DNA of 50,456 bases, taken from Panacagrimonas sp. (GTDB lineage Bacteria; Pseudomonadota; Gammaproteobacteria; Nevskiales; Nevskiaceae). The notes beneath the pieces were generated by a model, which worked only from the letters and a program-made list of their open reading frames with translations, searched no databases and was not told where the DNA came from. The stretch lies in contig NZ_JAJFBP010000031.1 in NCBI RefSeq assembly GCF_020697055.1, positions 1-50,456 on the forward strand, given 5' to 3'. Within the stretch, counting starts at the first letter, position 1. Each line of letters begins with the position of its first letter. The translations under genes and the position numbers were made by a program. This document shows positions 8,437-17,098 of the stretch, in pieces.

Positions 8437-8997
8437 TCAAGGCGCCGGCGCCTTCAATGCCGTCTCGATCGCCTGCCGCAGATCCTTGGCATCGGGCTTG
8501 GTCAGGCTGCCGAAGTGTCCGATCACCTTGCCGTCGCGCCCGACGAGGTACTTGTTGAAATTCCAGCCGGGCGCCTCGGTCTTGGCGGACAGCGTCTTGA
8601 ACAGCGGACTGGCCTGCTCGCCCTTGACCGAGGTCTTGCCGAACATCGGGAAGCTCACGCCGAAGTTGGCCTTGCAGAACTTCTGGATGTCGCCCTCGTC
8701 GTCGAATTCCTGGTCCATGAAATCACCCGAAGGAAATCCGAGCACGACCAGCCCCTGGTCGCGATAGGACCTGTAGATCTTCTCCAGGCCCTCGTACTGC
8801 GACGTGAAACCGCAATGGCTGGCAACGTTGACGATCAGCATCACCTTGCCGCCATAGCTCTGGCATACGTTCTCCGGCTTGCCGAGCAGGCGACGCATCT
8901 CGACGTTGACGTCGGAGGCGCCGCAATCGATGGCGTGGGCCGACGACACCAGTGCCAGCCAGCCGCACACGACCCACAGGAACGGACGAAAGGACAT
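8437..8997 (-). CDS. exported glutathione peroxidase family protein
   Basis: A thiol peroxidase of the GPx fold, 186 residues with a clear Sec-type signal peptide (MSFRPFLWVVCGWLALVSSAHA), so it should act in the periplasm. The catalytic Cys is in NVASHCGFTSQYEGLE, the catalytic Gln in FMDQEF, and the Trp-Asn pair in PGWNFNKYLVG, so the active-site tetrad is complete. The usual FPCNQFGGQE segment is changed to FPSGDFMDQE, removing a common Cys there. It reduces hydrogen or lipid peroxides with a thiol partner that cannot be identified from the sequence; in the periplasm thioredoxin-like partners are more likely than glutathione. It is divergent from the RDD gene. Confidence 0.9.
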   Translation of the reverse strand: MSFRPFLWVVCGWLALVSSAHAIDCGASDVNVEMRRLLGKPENVCQSYGGKVMLIVNVASHCGFTSQYEGLEKIYRSYRDQGLVVLGFPSGDFMDQEFDDEGDIQKFCKANFGVSFPMFGKTSVKGEQASPLFKTLSAKTEAPGWNFNKYLVGRDGKVIGHFGSLTKPDAKDLRQAIETALKAPAP

Positions 8998-9058
8998 GGC
9001 GCATTTCTCGAAACCAGGTAGTGCCGCAAAATAGCAGACCTTTTCGCCCCGACCGCCG

Positions 9059-9583
9059 ATGTCGCAGACATTCGTTCCCGCGCCTCCGTGGCGCCGCCTG
9101 TTCGCCGCGTTCTACGACGGCCTCGTGCTGCTCGGACTGAGCATGGCTGCGCTGCTCTTCGAGATGATCGTGCGTGAAAACCTGCTCGGCCTGGGCAAGC
9201 ACTACGCCGTGCTGCAGCTGCTGTTGTTCGGCGTGGGACTGGGCTTTTTCGGCTGGTTCTGGGTTCACGGCGGCCAGACGCTGGGCATGCGCGCGTGGCG
9301 TCTGCAGGTGCGCCGGCTCGACGGTGCGGCGCTGCGCTGGCCCATCGCCGCGGTTCGCTACACCGTGATGATCGCGACCTGGGGCGTGGTGCTGCAGCCC
9401 GCGCTGCTCGCCCTGCCGCGCTACGCCGGTCACGCGCAGCTGCAGGCGGCGGCGCTGGCGTGCGGCCTGCTGGCGCTGGGAGCCGCCGCACTGATGCATG
9501 TCGAAGGCCGCCGACGCGCGCCCTGCGATTGGGCCGCGGGAACCGAAGTGGTGGTCACACCGCCGGACAAACCGGCGGCATAG
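9059..9583 (+). CDS. RDD family membrane protein
   Basis: A 174-residue integral membrane protein with the features of the RDD domain: an early RLFAAFYDGLVLLGL segment (R and D in the first helix), a second helix around WFWVHGGQTLGMRAWRLQVRRLDG (the highly conserved GxTxGxR motif), and further hydrophobic helices about 98-118 and 130-150. RDD proteins are poorly characterised; some are linked to ion or solute exchange. The gene is divergent from the peroxidase (61 bases) and convergent with lptG, with only 12 bases between their ends. No substrate can be assigned. Confidence 0.85.
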   Translation: MSQTFVPAPPWRRLFAAFYDGLVLLGLSMAALLFEMIVRENLLGLGKHYAVLQLLLFGVGLGFFGWFWVHGGQTLGMRAWRLQVRRLDGAALRWPIAAVRYTVMIATWGVVLQPALLALPRYAGHAQLQAAALACGLLALGAAALMHVEGRRRAPCDWAAGTEVVVTPPDKPAA

Positions 9584-9595
9584 CGCCAACCGGCT

Positions 9596-10669
9596 CTAGC
9601 GCGCGCTCGCCAAGCGCGCGATCGCCAGCAACATCAGCGCCGCGGTCGGCAACCCCGCGGACACCGGCGCGGCCCAGCCGTACAACGCGCCCAGATTGGC
9701 CGACACCTCGTTGAGCAGGTGGAACACCACGCCGACCAGCACGCCGACCAGCAGGCGCTGCCCCGCGCCGCCGCCGCGCGTCGGGCCGAACACGAAGGGC
9801 ACCGCGAACAACACCATCGCCATCACCGTGATCGGCGCCACCAGCTTTCGCCACAACTCCAGGCGCTGATCGCTCGCATCCAGTCCGTTCGCCTCGAGAT
9901 AGGCCACCAGCCGCATCAGGCCCGACGCGGACACGCTTTCGGCCTCGAGCACGTAGAAACGCAGCACCTCGGGCATCAGTCCGCTGGTCCAGTCGAGCGC
10001 CGGGTGCCGCTGCACTTCGGTCTTGTCTTCGCTGAAGCGCGTCTCGACCACGCCGGTGAGGCGCCAGGTCCCGCCGACGTAGCGCGCTTCCTCGACGCTC
10101 ATCACCGAGCGCAGCACCAGCGCGTCGTCGAACCGGTAGATCTCCGCGTCGGCGAACTTGTCCTCGGACAGCAGCCGCCGGATCAGGAAGACGTTGTCAC
10201 CATCGCGCAGCCACACCGGTTTGCTGCTCACGCCGGCCGCACGTCCGCCGCGCGCCTTCGACTTCACCTGTTCGGCGGCCTGCTGTCCCGCCGGCGCAAG
10301 ACTCTCGCCCAGTCCGACAGCGAGCAGCCCCAGCAGCAGCCCGGCGATCAGCGCCGAGCGACCGATACGCAGGTTGGAATAGCCCGCCGCGCGCATCGCG
10401 GTGAGCTCGCTCTGCGCGGCGAGCTGGCCCACGCCCAATAGCGTTCCGAGCATCGCCACCAGCGGCATCAGCACGTACAGCCCCGCCGGCATCATCAGCA
10501 CGGTGATCGTGAACACGTCGAGCACGCCCAGCGCGCGGCTACCCGAGTCCAGATCGGTGATGAAACTGATGAAGCTGTAGAGCGCGACCAGCCCCAGGCC
10601 GACGATCGCGCTGAGTCCGAAGATCGCCACCACGATGTAGCGGTCGAGCCGCCCGAGGACGGCGCTCAT
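9596..10669 (-). CDS. lptG: LPS export ABC transporter permease LptG
   Basis: Inner-membrane subunit of the LptB2FGC transporter that extracts lipopolysaccharide from the inner membrane and pushes it along the Lpt bridge. It is 357 residues from the ATG at 10669. It has three N-terminal membrane helices, a large periplasmic beta-jellyroll-like domain in the middle (VEEARYVGGTWRLTGVVETRF), and three C-terminal helices with LWRKLVAPITVMAMVLFAVPFVFGPTR and GQRLLVGVLVG, typical of LptG. The start is chosen because it begins with MSAVLGRLDRYIVV and overlaps the lptF stop by 4 bases (ATGA). LptB, LptC and LptA are not nearby, as usual for this pair. Confidence 0.93.
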   Translation of the reverse strand: MSAVLGRLDRYIVVAIFGLSAIVGLGLVALYSFISFITDLDSGSRALGVLDVFTITVLMMPAGLYVLMPLVAMLGTLLGVGQLAAQSELTAMRAAGYSNLRIGRSALIAGLLLGLLAVGLGESLAPAGQQAAEQVKSKARGGRAAGVSSKPVWLRDGDNVFLIRRLLSEDKFADAEIYRFDDALVLRSVMSVEEARYVGGTWRLTGVVETRFSEDKTEVQRHPALDWTSGLMPEVLRFYVLEAESVSASGLMRLVAYLEANGLDASDQRLELWRKLVAPITVMAMVLFAVPFVFGPTRGGGAGQRLLVGVLVGVVFHLLNEVSANLGALYGWAAPVSAGLPTAALMLLAIARLASAR

Positions 10670-11766
10670 GCGCTTGCGCGGCCCGCGAGGCGGCCCAAGG
10701 TCCAGCCCTGTCGTCGTGCGATCAGCCACAACGCCGCGCCGCCAAACAGCAGATGCACCCACCACAGGCCCACGATCGAGGGCACGCGTCCCTTGGCGAT
10801 CCAGGCCTGACCCAGGCCGAGCAGATTCGAGTAGAGCAGGTACAGGACGATGCCGAGGACGAGCTTGCCGTAGCGGCCCTGTCGCGGTTGCAGGTGCGAC
10901 AAGGGCACCGCCAGCAGGCCGAGCACGAACACCGACACCGGTGCCGCGATGCGCCAGGCCAGCTCCGCCTTGTCCTCGCTGTCGGTCGAGGCCATCAGCT
11001 CGGACGTCGACATCAGCTTGCGTTTGCCGGTGGTGTAGGCGAATTGCGGCGGCGTGATGCGGGTTTCGAACTCGTCGAAACGCACCACGTCGAACTGCGC
11101 CGATCCGGGCGTGCCGGCATAGCGTCGTCCGCCGTACAGCGTCAGATGCCGCTCACCGGTCGCCGGATCGACTTCCTGCCGGCCTTCCGAGGCCATCACG
11201 ACGCTTTCGCCCTTTTCCTCCTGCACGCGGACGAACACCGTCGTGAGCTTCTTGCCGGTCGTGTCGATCTGCTCGGTGTAGAACACCGCGCGCCCCCCGG
11301 CGACCGCCTTGAAACGGCCGGGCTCGAACGGCGTGTACTGCACCAGGCGCCGCGAGTCCTTGGAGATGTAATCGACGTGACGCCCGGCCCAGGGGCCGGC
11401 GTCGAACGCAAGCCAGGCCGTGATCAGCGCCATCAGCGCTGACAGCCACAGGAACGGGCGGTACAGGCCGCCCAGGCTGACGCCGCAGCCCATCATCGCG
11501 GCGACCTCGCTGTCCTTGTACAGGCGGCCCAGCGTGAGCATGACCGCGAGCAGCAGCGCGGCGGGGATCAGCAACACCAGGTACTGGATGCTCGACAGCG
11601 CTACGACCTGGGCCAGCAGGTTGCGCGGCAGATCGCCGGTGGCGACCGCGCCGAGGAACTTGGCGAAACGTGCCGAGAGCATGATCGCCAGCAGCACCAG
11701 CGTCACCGCCAGGGTCGCGGCAGCGGTTTCGCGCAGCAGATAACGATCGAGCGTTCCGCGGACCAT
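10666..11766 (-). CDS. lptF: LPS export ABC transporter permease LptF
   Basis: Partner permease of LptG in the LPS exporter. It is 366 residues from ATG 11766, which gives the standard LptF beginning (GTLDRYLLRETAAATLAV). Features are three N-terminal helices, the coupling-helix area TLGRLYKDSEVAAMMGCGVS, a periplasmic domain (KKLTTVFVRVQEEKGESVVMASEGRQ), and C-terminal helices with AELAWRIAAPVSVFVLGLLAVPLS and RQGRYGKLVLGIVLYLLYSNLL. lptF and lptG overlap and are divergent from pepA across 139 bases, an arrangement widespread in gammaproteobacteria. The first helix group acts in the lateral gate for LPS entry in characterised homologues. Confidence 0.94.
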   Translation of the reverse strand: MVRGTLDRYLLRETAAATLAVTLVLLAIMLSARFAKFLGAVATGDLPRNLLAQVVALSSIQYLVLLIPAALLLAVMLTLGRLYKDSEVAAMMGCGVSLGGLYRPFLWLSALMALITAWLAFDAGPWAGRHVDYISKDSRRLVQYTPFEPGRFKAVAGGRAVFYTEQIDTTGKKLTTVFVRVQEEKGESVVMASEGRQEVDPATGERHLTLYGGRRYAGTPGSAQFDVVRFDEFETRITPPQFAYTTGKRKLMSTSELMASTDSEDKAELAWRIAAPVSVFVLGLLAVPLSHLQPRQGRYGKLVLGIVLYLLYSNLLGLGQAWIAKGRVPSIVGLWWVHLLFGGAALWLIARRQGWTLGRLAGRASA

Positions 11767-11905
11767 GCCGTCAGTGGAGGTAATCCGGCGCGCATTATGC
11801 GGGAGCCGGCCGGCCGCACCGTGAACGAACGCGAACCCGGTCCCGCGATCGGCCGGATAGATAGAATGCGTCGTTCGCCACGCACCCCTGCCCCACCAGG
11901 ACCCC

Positions 11906-13417
11906 ATGGAATATTTCGTCAAGAGCAGCAGTCCCGATAAGCGTCGCACCGGTTGCGTGATCGTGGGCGTGTTCGATCGCCGTGCCCCGACGTTCGATGC
12001 GGCGCTGATCGACCAGGCTTCAGGCGGCGCGTTGGCGGCGGTCATGCGTCGCGGCGACTTCGACGGCAAGCTCGGCCAGACGCTGCTGCTGCACGACGTG
12101 CCCGGCACGCTCGCCGAACGCGTGCTGCTGGTGGGACTGGGCCGCGACAACGGCCTCGACGATTCGGCTTTCCGCAAGGCCGTCGCGGCCGGGGCACGCG
12201 CGCTGCGTACCACCGGCGCCATCGAGGCGGCGAACTACCTTACGCGCGTGCAGGTTCGCGATCGCGACACGCACTGGCGCGTGCAGCAGGCCGTGCTTAC
12301 CACGCTGGCCGAGTACTACCGCTTCGACGAATGCCGCGGCGATGCGGCGCGCGCCGAGCTTCCCACCTTCAAGCTCGAGCGCCTGGGGTTCGACGTTGCC
12401 ACGCGCGCCGAACTGTCGGCCGCCGATCGCGGACTGCGCGAGGCGCTGGCCATCGGCGAGGGCCAGAACCTCGCCAAGGATCTGGGCAACCTGCCGGGCA
12501 ACCTGTGCACGCCGACCTATCTGGCCGACGCGGCGCGCAAGCTCGCGGGGCCCGGCAGCAACATCAAGGTCAAGGTGCTCGAAGAGAGCGACATGAAGAA
12601 GCTCGGCATGGGCTCGCTGCTGTCGGTGTCGCGCGGCTCGCGCGAGCCGGCCAAGCTGATCGTGCTCGAGTACCTCAAGGGCAAGAAGGGCCATCGGCCG
12701 GTCGCGCTGGTCGGCAAGGGCCTGACGTTCGACGCCGGCGGAATCAGCATCAAGCCGGCCGCGGGCATGGACGAGATGAAGTTCGACATGTGCGGCGGCG
12801 CGGCCGTGCTCGGCACGTTCAAGGCGGTGTCGCAACTCAAGCTGCCGATCAACCTGGTCGGCGTGGTCGCCGCCTCCGAGAACCTGCCGGACGGCGACGC
12901 CAACAAACCCGGCGACGTGGTCACGAGCATGGCCGGCATCACCATCGAGATTCTCAACACCGACGCCGAAGGTCGCCTGATCCTGGCCGACGCGCTGACC
13001 TACACGGAACGCCAATACGATCCGGCCGTGTGCATCGACATGGCCACGCTCACCGGCGCCTGTGTCGTCGCGCTGGGTTCGTATCCGAGCGGGCTGTTCA
13101 GCAACACGCCCGCGCTCGCCCGTGCGCTGACCACGGCCGGCGAGCAGATCGGCGATCGCGTGTGGGAGCTGCCGATGTGGCCCGAGTACGACGACCACAT
13201 CAAGAGCGAGTGCGCCGACATCGCCAACATCGCGACCAAAGGCGGGCGCGACGCCGGCGCCACCATCGGCGCGGTGTTCCTGCATCGCTTCGCGCGCAAG
13301 ATGAAGTGGGCGCACCTCGACATCGCGGGCACGGCGTGGATCGGCAAGAAGTCCACCGGGCGACCGGTGCCGCTGCTGGTGCAATACCTGATCCACGGTC
13401 CCACCAAGCTGCAGTGA
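11906..13417 (+). CDS. pepA: leucyl aminopeptidase (cytosol aminopeptidase, M17)
   Basis: Manganese/zinc aminopeptidase that releases N-terminal residues from peptides in the cytoplasm; the E. coli homologue also binds DNA. It has 503 residues, the usual length. The catalytic domain shows VGKGLTFDAGGISIKPAAGM (metal-binding Lys and Asp), KFDMCGGAAVLGTF, and the M17 signature NTDAEGRLILADAL, followed by IDMATLTGAC. The start ATG 11906 begins MEYFVKS. Its stop overlaps the GTG start of holC, so the two are coupled. The pepA-holC-(valS) order is standard for gammaproteobacteria; valS does not follow here. Confidence 0.96.
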   Translation: MEYFVKSSSPDKRRTGCVIVGVFDRRAPTFDAALIDQASGGALAAVMRRGDFDGKLGQTLLLHDVPGTLAERVLLVGLGRDNGLDDSAFRKAVAAGARALRTTGAIEAANYLTRVQVRDRDTHWRVQQAVLTTLAEYYRFDECRGDAARAELPTFKLERLGFDVATRAELSAADRGLREALAIGEGQNLAKDLGNLPGNLCTPTYLADAARKLAGPGSNIKVKVLEESDMKKLGMGSLLSVSRGSREPAKLIVLEYLKGKKGHRPVALVGKGLTFDAGGISIKPAAGMDEMKFDMCGGAAVLGTFKAVSQLKLPINLVGVVAASENLPDGDANKPGDVVTSMAGITIEILNTDAEGRLILADALTYTERQYDPAVCIDMATLTGACVVALGSYPSGLFSNTPALARALTTAGEQIGDRVWELPMWPEYDDHIKSECADIANIATKGGRDAGATIGAVFLHRFARKMKWAHLDIAGTAWIGKKSTGRPVPLLVQYLIHGPTKLQ

Positions 13418-13869
13418 CGCGCGTCGATTTCTACCTGCTCTCCGGCGCCGCCGGCAGCCCGGTCGCAGCCGTGTGCCGCCTGTGCGAGAAAGCCGTGGGC
13501 GCCGGCAACCGGCTCTACCTGCGCACCGGCGACGCGGGTCTGGCCGACGAACTCGATGGCGCGCTGTGGAGCTTCAAGCAGGGCGGCTTCATCGCGCACG
13601 AGCGCCACAACGGGGCGCCGATCGAAGAACCGCCGCCGCCGGTGCTGATCGGCGACCACGAGCCGCCGGCCTCGCACCACGGCGTGCTGATCAACCTGGA
13701 CAACGACGTGCCGACGTGGTTCTCCAGCTTCGAGCGCGTGCTCGAAGTGGTCCCCGAAGACGTCGCGCAGCGCGCGCATTCGCGCGAACGCTTTCGCTTC
13801 TACCGCGAGCGCGGCTACGAGCTGAAGACCTTCGAGCAGACCGCCGAGGGTGGCTGGCAGGCGCGCTGA
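13414..13869 (+). CDS. holC: DNA polymerase III subunit chi
   Basis: Chi subunit of the DNA polymerase III clamp loader, linking it to single-stranded DNA-binding protein. It is 151 residues, close to the family length. The sequence VDFYLLSGAAGSPVAAVCRLCEKAVGAGNRLYLRTGD and the later LWSFKQGGFIAHERH and RFRFYRERGYELKTFEQ match HolC. It starts with GTG 13414, which overlaps the pepA stop (GTGA); no other in-frame start fits. Translational coupling to pepA is the probable source of expression. It ends convergent with the RidA-like lipoprotein gene, 17 bases apart. Confidence 0.92.
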   Translation: MTRVDFYLLSGAAGSPVAAVCRLCEKAVGAGNRLYLRTGDAGLADELDGALWSFKQGGFIAHERHNGAPIEEPPPPVLIGDHEPPASHHGVLINLDNDVPTWFSSFERVLEVVPEDVAQRAHSRERFRFYRERGYELKTFEQTAEGGWQAR

Positions 13870-13886
13870 ACCGATGTAGCGCGGAT

Positions 13887-14501
13887 TCAGTAACCCGGTC
13901 GGTTCATGAAACGCGGAGGCGCCTGCACTTCCGGCTTCTTCGCCGGCGGGCGCGGCACGGGCGCGGCTTCGGTCGCCGCACCTTCGGCACCCGGCGCGGT
14001 CACGACCTTGCCGTTGGGCGACCAGGCTCGCGCGCTGACCTGGAACTGCATGCTCGGCAGCGGCAGGCTCTTGACCCCGATCGCGGTCCAGACCGGCTTG
14101 AGCTCGCCGAACGCATTGAGCTTGCCGTCGACCGTGGTGTTGAACTGGTCCATGTCGAGCTGCTGCGTCGAGAGCTCCACGACCTCGTTCATGTTCGCGC
14201 CCGCGGCTTCGAGCACGAGCTTGAGATTGGCGAACGCCGCGCGCACCTGCGACTCGTAGTCCTCCGGGAACCCGCGCTTTTCGATGTCGAATCCCGGGAC
14301 CGCCGACGTCGTGACCCAGGGCCCGACGCGCACCGCCTGCGAGTAGCCGAACAGATCGGAGACGAACTCGGTTCCCGCGGGCACCACGAATTGCGCCGCG
14401 GGCGGCGGTGGCGGCGCTACTGGCGTGGGCGGCTGCATCGCGCAGCCGGCGAGCAGACCCAGACAGAGCGGCAGCAGGCAACGGTGCAGATCTCGCAGCA
14501 T
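13887..14501 (-). CDS. RidA (YjgF/YER057c) family lipoprotein
   Basis: A 204-residue protein with a lipoprotein signal peptide (lipobox LLAGC, Cys20), a proline-rich linker (PPTPVAPPPPPA), a central domain resembling the RidA/YjgF fold (QAVRVGPWVTTSAVPG, then DYESQVRAAFANLKLVLEAAGANMNEVVEL) and a proline-rich tail. Cytoplasmic RidA proteins deaminate reactive enamines; a lipid-anchored, periplasm-facing copy cannot be assumed to do the same, and I cannot confirm the catalytic Arg. The start at 14501 was chosen for the signal peptide and because a good ribosome site (AGGGAGG) lies upstream; a start 10 codons earlier would disrupt the signal. Confidence 0.75.
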   Translation of the reverse strand: MLRDLHRCLLPLCLGLLAGCAMQPPTPVAPPPPPAAQFVVPAGTEFVSDLFGYSQAVRVGPWVTTSAVPGFDIEKRGFPEDYESQVRAAFANLKLVLEAAGANMNEVVELSTQQLDMDQFNTTVDGKLNAFGELKPVWTAIGVKSLPLPSMQFQVSARAWSPNGKVVTAPGAEGAATEAAPVPRPPAKKPEVQAPPRFMNRPGY

Positions 14502-14532
14502 GGGGGACCTCCCTGGCGCAGGGGTCGCCACC

Positions 14533-15438
14533 TTAACTCCGAATCAGCAGGAACCAGAGCGGTGCGGTCACGAACGAAAGCGCGATGCCCAGCCCCACCA
14601 CCAGCGACACGAGTTCGGGATCCAGCCGATGTTCCTGCGCCACGATGCCCGCGGTGATCATCGGACCCTGCGCCGCCTGCAGTACGCCCACGGTCACGGC
14701 CAGGCCCGACAGGCCCATTGCGAACGCGATGCCCAGCGCCACCAGCGGGCCGAGCACCAGCTTCCATCCCAGACCCACCAGCACGTACGCCACGCGCCCA
14801 CGCATCGCGCCAAACTGGAACACCAGCCCCACCGAGAACAGCGCCAGCGGCGTCAGCGTATCGCCGAGCCGATGCAGCACCGAGGTCACCGCCTCGGGCC
14901 AGCCGCCGAACGTGAAGCGCACCGCCAGCGCGACGATCAGCGCCAGGAACGGCGGGAAGCGCAGCAATCGCCGCAGCACCTCGTGCGGCTCGAGGCGATC
15001 GCCCGCGTAGCTCGCGGCGAGCATCACGCCCGCCGTGGACAAGGCCAGGAACGTGCCGAGCTGGTCGGCGATCAGCGCCGGACCCAGCGCGTGCGGCCCC
15101 ACGAGCGCCTGGATCATCGGCAGGCCGATGAACGCGGTATTGCCCAGCCCGCACACCAGCACGAGCGCGCCCGTGCTCGCCCGGCTCCATCCCAGGCGAC
15201 GGCCCGCCATCGGGATCACCAGCGCAGCGCCGATGACCATCACCCAGGGCGCGGCGGCCGCAAACAGCAGGCTGGAATCGAGGTGCAGGCGCGGCACCTG
15301 TTCGAGCACCAGCGCCGGAAACGCCACGCGCAGCAGCCAGGCGTTGATCACCGCGTGGGCGCCGCCCGGCATCCAGCCGCGGCGCGCGAATACCCAGCCC
15401 AGGACAGGGCAGCCGATCAGCAGCAGGAAAGCGCTCAA
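14533..15438 (-). CDS. AEC family (auxin efflux carrier-like) transporter
   Basis: A 301-residue inner-membrane protein made of about ten hydrophobic helices in two five-helix halves, with the AEC family pattern. It starts LLLIGCPVLGWVFARRGWMP, has a central pair of conserved segments (GLGNTAFIGLPMIQALVG and, in the second half, GVLQAAQGPMITAGIVAQ) and ends GLGIALSFVTAPLWFLLI. Family members export auxin-like or organic acids, such as malate. The gene follows the GlcD-type oxidase gene by 16 bases in the same direction, so a hydroxy-acid substrate is plausible but unproven. The only suitable start is TTG 15438. Confidence 0.85.
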   Translation of the reverse strand: MSAFLLLIGCPVLGWVFARRGWMPGGAHAVINAWLLRVAFPALVLEQVPRLHLDSSLLFAAAAPWVMVIGAALVIPMAGRRLGWSRASTGALVLVCGLGNTAFIGLPMIQALVGPHALGPALIADQLGTFLALSTAGVMLAASYAGDRLEPHEVLRRLLRFPPFLALIVALAVRFTFGGWPEAVTSVLHRLGDTLTPLALFSVGLVFQFGAMRGRVAYVLVGLGWKLVLGPLVALGIAFAMGLSGLAVTVGVLQAAQGPMITAGIVAQEHRLDPELVSLVVGLGIALSFVTAPLWFLLIRS

Positions 15439-15454
15439 GCGAGGCGCCGGAGGA

Positions 15455-17017
15455 TCAGTCGCCGGCCAGCAGGCGATCGAAGCCGAAGCTGCGCGGCGAC
15501 AGCACGTTGCGCGGATCCTCGCGCCGCTTGCGCGCCGCCAGCTCTTCGAGCCGCGCCGGCGCCGTGCGACGCAGGAATTCGTCCGCCCACTTGGGCCCGA
15601 CGCCGTGCTCGGCGCTGAACGTGCCGCCGAAGCGCTGCGTGACGTCGAACACGATCCGCGTCAGGCGCTCCGCATCGGGCGCCACCGGGCTGCCCGCGCC
15701 GCCGATCAGGTGCAGGTGCGCACCGCCGACGCCGGCGTGGCCGAAGTCGACCAGCTGCACGTCGGGCCGCGCCGCGCGCAGGTCCTGTGCGAGCTGCGCC
15801 AGGTAGTCGCCGAAGCGATCGACCGGCGTGGCCGTGTCGAACGACAGCCGGCCGCCGCCGAGCGCGCGCATTTCCAGGTTGCTCGCCTCGGTCACCGAGT
15901 GACGGATCTTCTTCAACGCCGGCAGCGGTGCGTAGCCGATGGCCTCGTCCGGCAGGCCTGCGATCTCGCTGCAGAACGCGTACAGCTTCTGCGCGAGGTC
16001 TTCGTCGGCGGTGTCCGACTTGATCTGCATCAGCACCAGGTACGGCGCATCCGGCGTCTGCTCGAACGGCAGTCGCACGTCCGCGCCCTTGCGCCGCAGC
16101 ACGAGCTCCACCGCGCTGCGCGACAGGAACTCGAACTCCTCGATGTTCGCGCCGAAGATCTCGCGCGCCAGGCCGAAGATGCGCATCGCCTGCGGCATGC
16201 CGGCCACCGCCAGCAGTGCGCCTTCGCGCGTCTGCGGCACCGGCTGCGTGCGCAGCTGCACGCGCGTGATCACGCCGAACACGCCCTGCGATCCGACCAG
16301 GCCCCATTCGGCCGGCAGGCGCGTCGAATCGATCGCGAGCACATCGGGCGGCGGGCGCTGCCACGACGGCGCGGCTTCGGGACCGGCCGGGCTGCCGTCG
16401 CCATGAAAGCCCCAGGCCGCCTGCGCCATGTGCGCGGCGGTGCCGTAGCACACGGCGTTGGCGCCGGCCGAGGCGTTGGCCACGCAGGCACCGAGACTGG
16501 CCGAGGCCGACGAGCCCATCTCCATCGGAAACATGCGCCCCAGCGGCGCGAGGATCTCGTTGAGCGCATCGACCGCGAGGCCCGCTTCGACCGTCACGCT
16601 CGATCCTTCGAGCGTCGGCCGGCCCAGGCCGGTCCACCACGCGAACAGGTGCTCGCGCACGTCGTCTTGCGTGGCGCGTCGATCGAACGCGCAGCCGCGA
16701 CCGTCGGCCAGCGTGAACGCCAGCACGGCGCGCAGCTTTTCCAGGCTCAGCACGATCTCGCCCTGCGGGCGCTGCGATTCCACCAACCCGGTGCGCCCGC
16801 CGCTGAGCACGTAATGCCAGCCGTGCATGTTGGCCAGCTGCAGCGCGCGCTGCACGTCGGCTTCGGTGTCTGGCACCAGGACCGCCCGGGCATGACCCGG
16901 CGCGCCGCGTTCCGGCACCTCGTACGGCCGCCGCCGATCGTCGTCGGTCAGCACGCAGCGCGCGCCGAAGGCGTCGACGAGCACGGAGAGGTCTGCCGGG
17001 GCGGTGTCTGGGTTCAT
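15455..17017 (-). CDS. FAD-binding oxidase, GlcD/D-lactate dehydrogenase type
   Basis: A 520-residue flavoenzyme of the FAD-linked oxidase family (PCMH fold). The FAD-binding half includes AVLVPDTEADVQRALQLANMHGWHYVLSGGRTGL and VEAGLAVDALNEILAPLGRMFPMEMGSSASASLGACVANASAGANAVCYG. The C-terminal half includes FGHAGVGGAHLHLI and FSAEHGVGPKWADEFL, with the family's active-site His residues. Such enzymes oxidise D-2-hydroxy acids (lactate, glycolate, 2-hydroxyglutarate), usually passing electrons to quinones. The substrate is not determinable. It forms a two-gene unit with the AEC transporter. The ATG at 17017 is 45 bases from the divergent polysaccharide operon. Confidence 0.88.
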   Translation of the reverse strand: MNPDTAPADLSVLVDAFGARCVLTDDDRRRPYEVPERGAPGHARAVLVPDTEADVQRALQLANMHGWHYVLSGGRTGLVESQRPQGEIVLSLEKLRAVLAFTLADGRGCAFDRRATQDDVREHLFAWWTGLGRPTLEGSSVTVEAGLAVDALNEILAPLGRMFPMEMGSSASASLGACVANASAGANAVCYGTAAHMAQAAWGFHGDGSPAGPEAAPSWQRPPPDVLAIDSTRLPAEWGLVGSQGVFGVITRVQLRTQPVPQTREGALLAVAGMPQAMRIFGLAREIFGANIEEFEFLSRSAVELVLRRKGADVRLPFEQTPDAPYLVLMQIKSDTADEDLAQKLYAFCSEIAGLPDEAIGYAPLPALKKIRHSVTEASNLEMRALGGGRLSFDTATPVDRFGDYLAQLAQDLRAARPDVQLVDFGHAGVGGAHLHLIGGAGSPVAPDAERLTRIVFDVTQRFGGTFSAEHGVGPKWADEFLRRTAPARLEELAARKRREDPRNVLSPRSFGFDRLLAGD

Positions 17018-17098
17018 GGAACGCGGATTTTACGTCAGCGCGACGGCGCTCCCGCCGGCACAATGTCGAACGCCCGTCCCGCCTCCCCTTCGACCCCC

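Noticed and set aside
11767..11905. Promoter-like TAGAAT box upstream of pepA.
   Set aside because: No convincing -35 at the right distance, so it was not annotated.
15035..17062. Long plus-strand open frame opposite the AEC and FAD-oxidase genes.
   Set aside because: It is a shadow of GC-rich codons; Arg/Ala-rich translation with no family match until the real rfbC begins.
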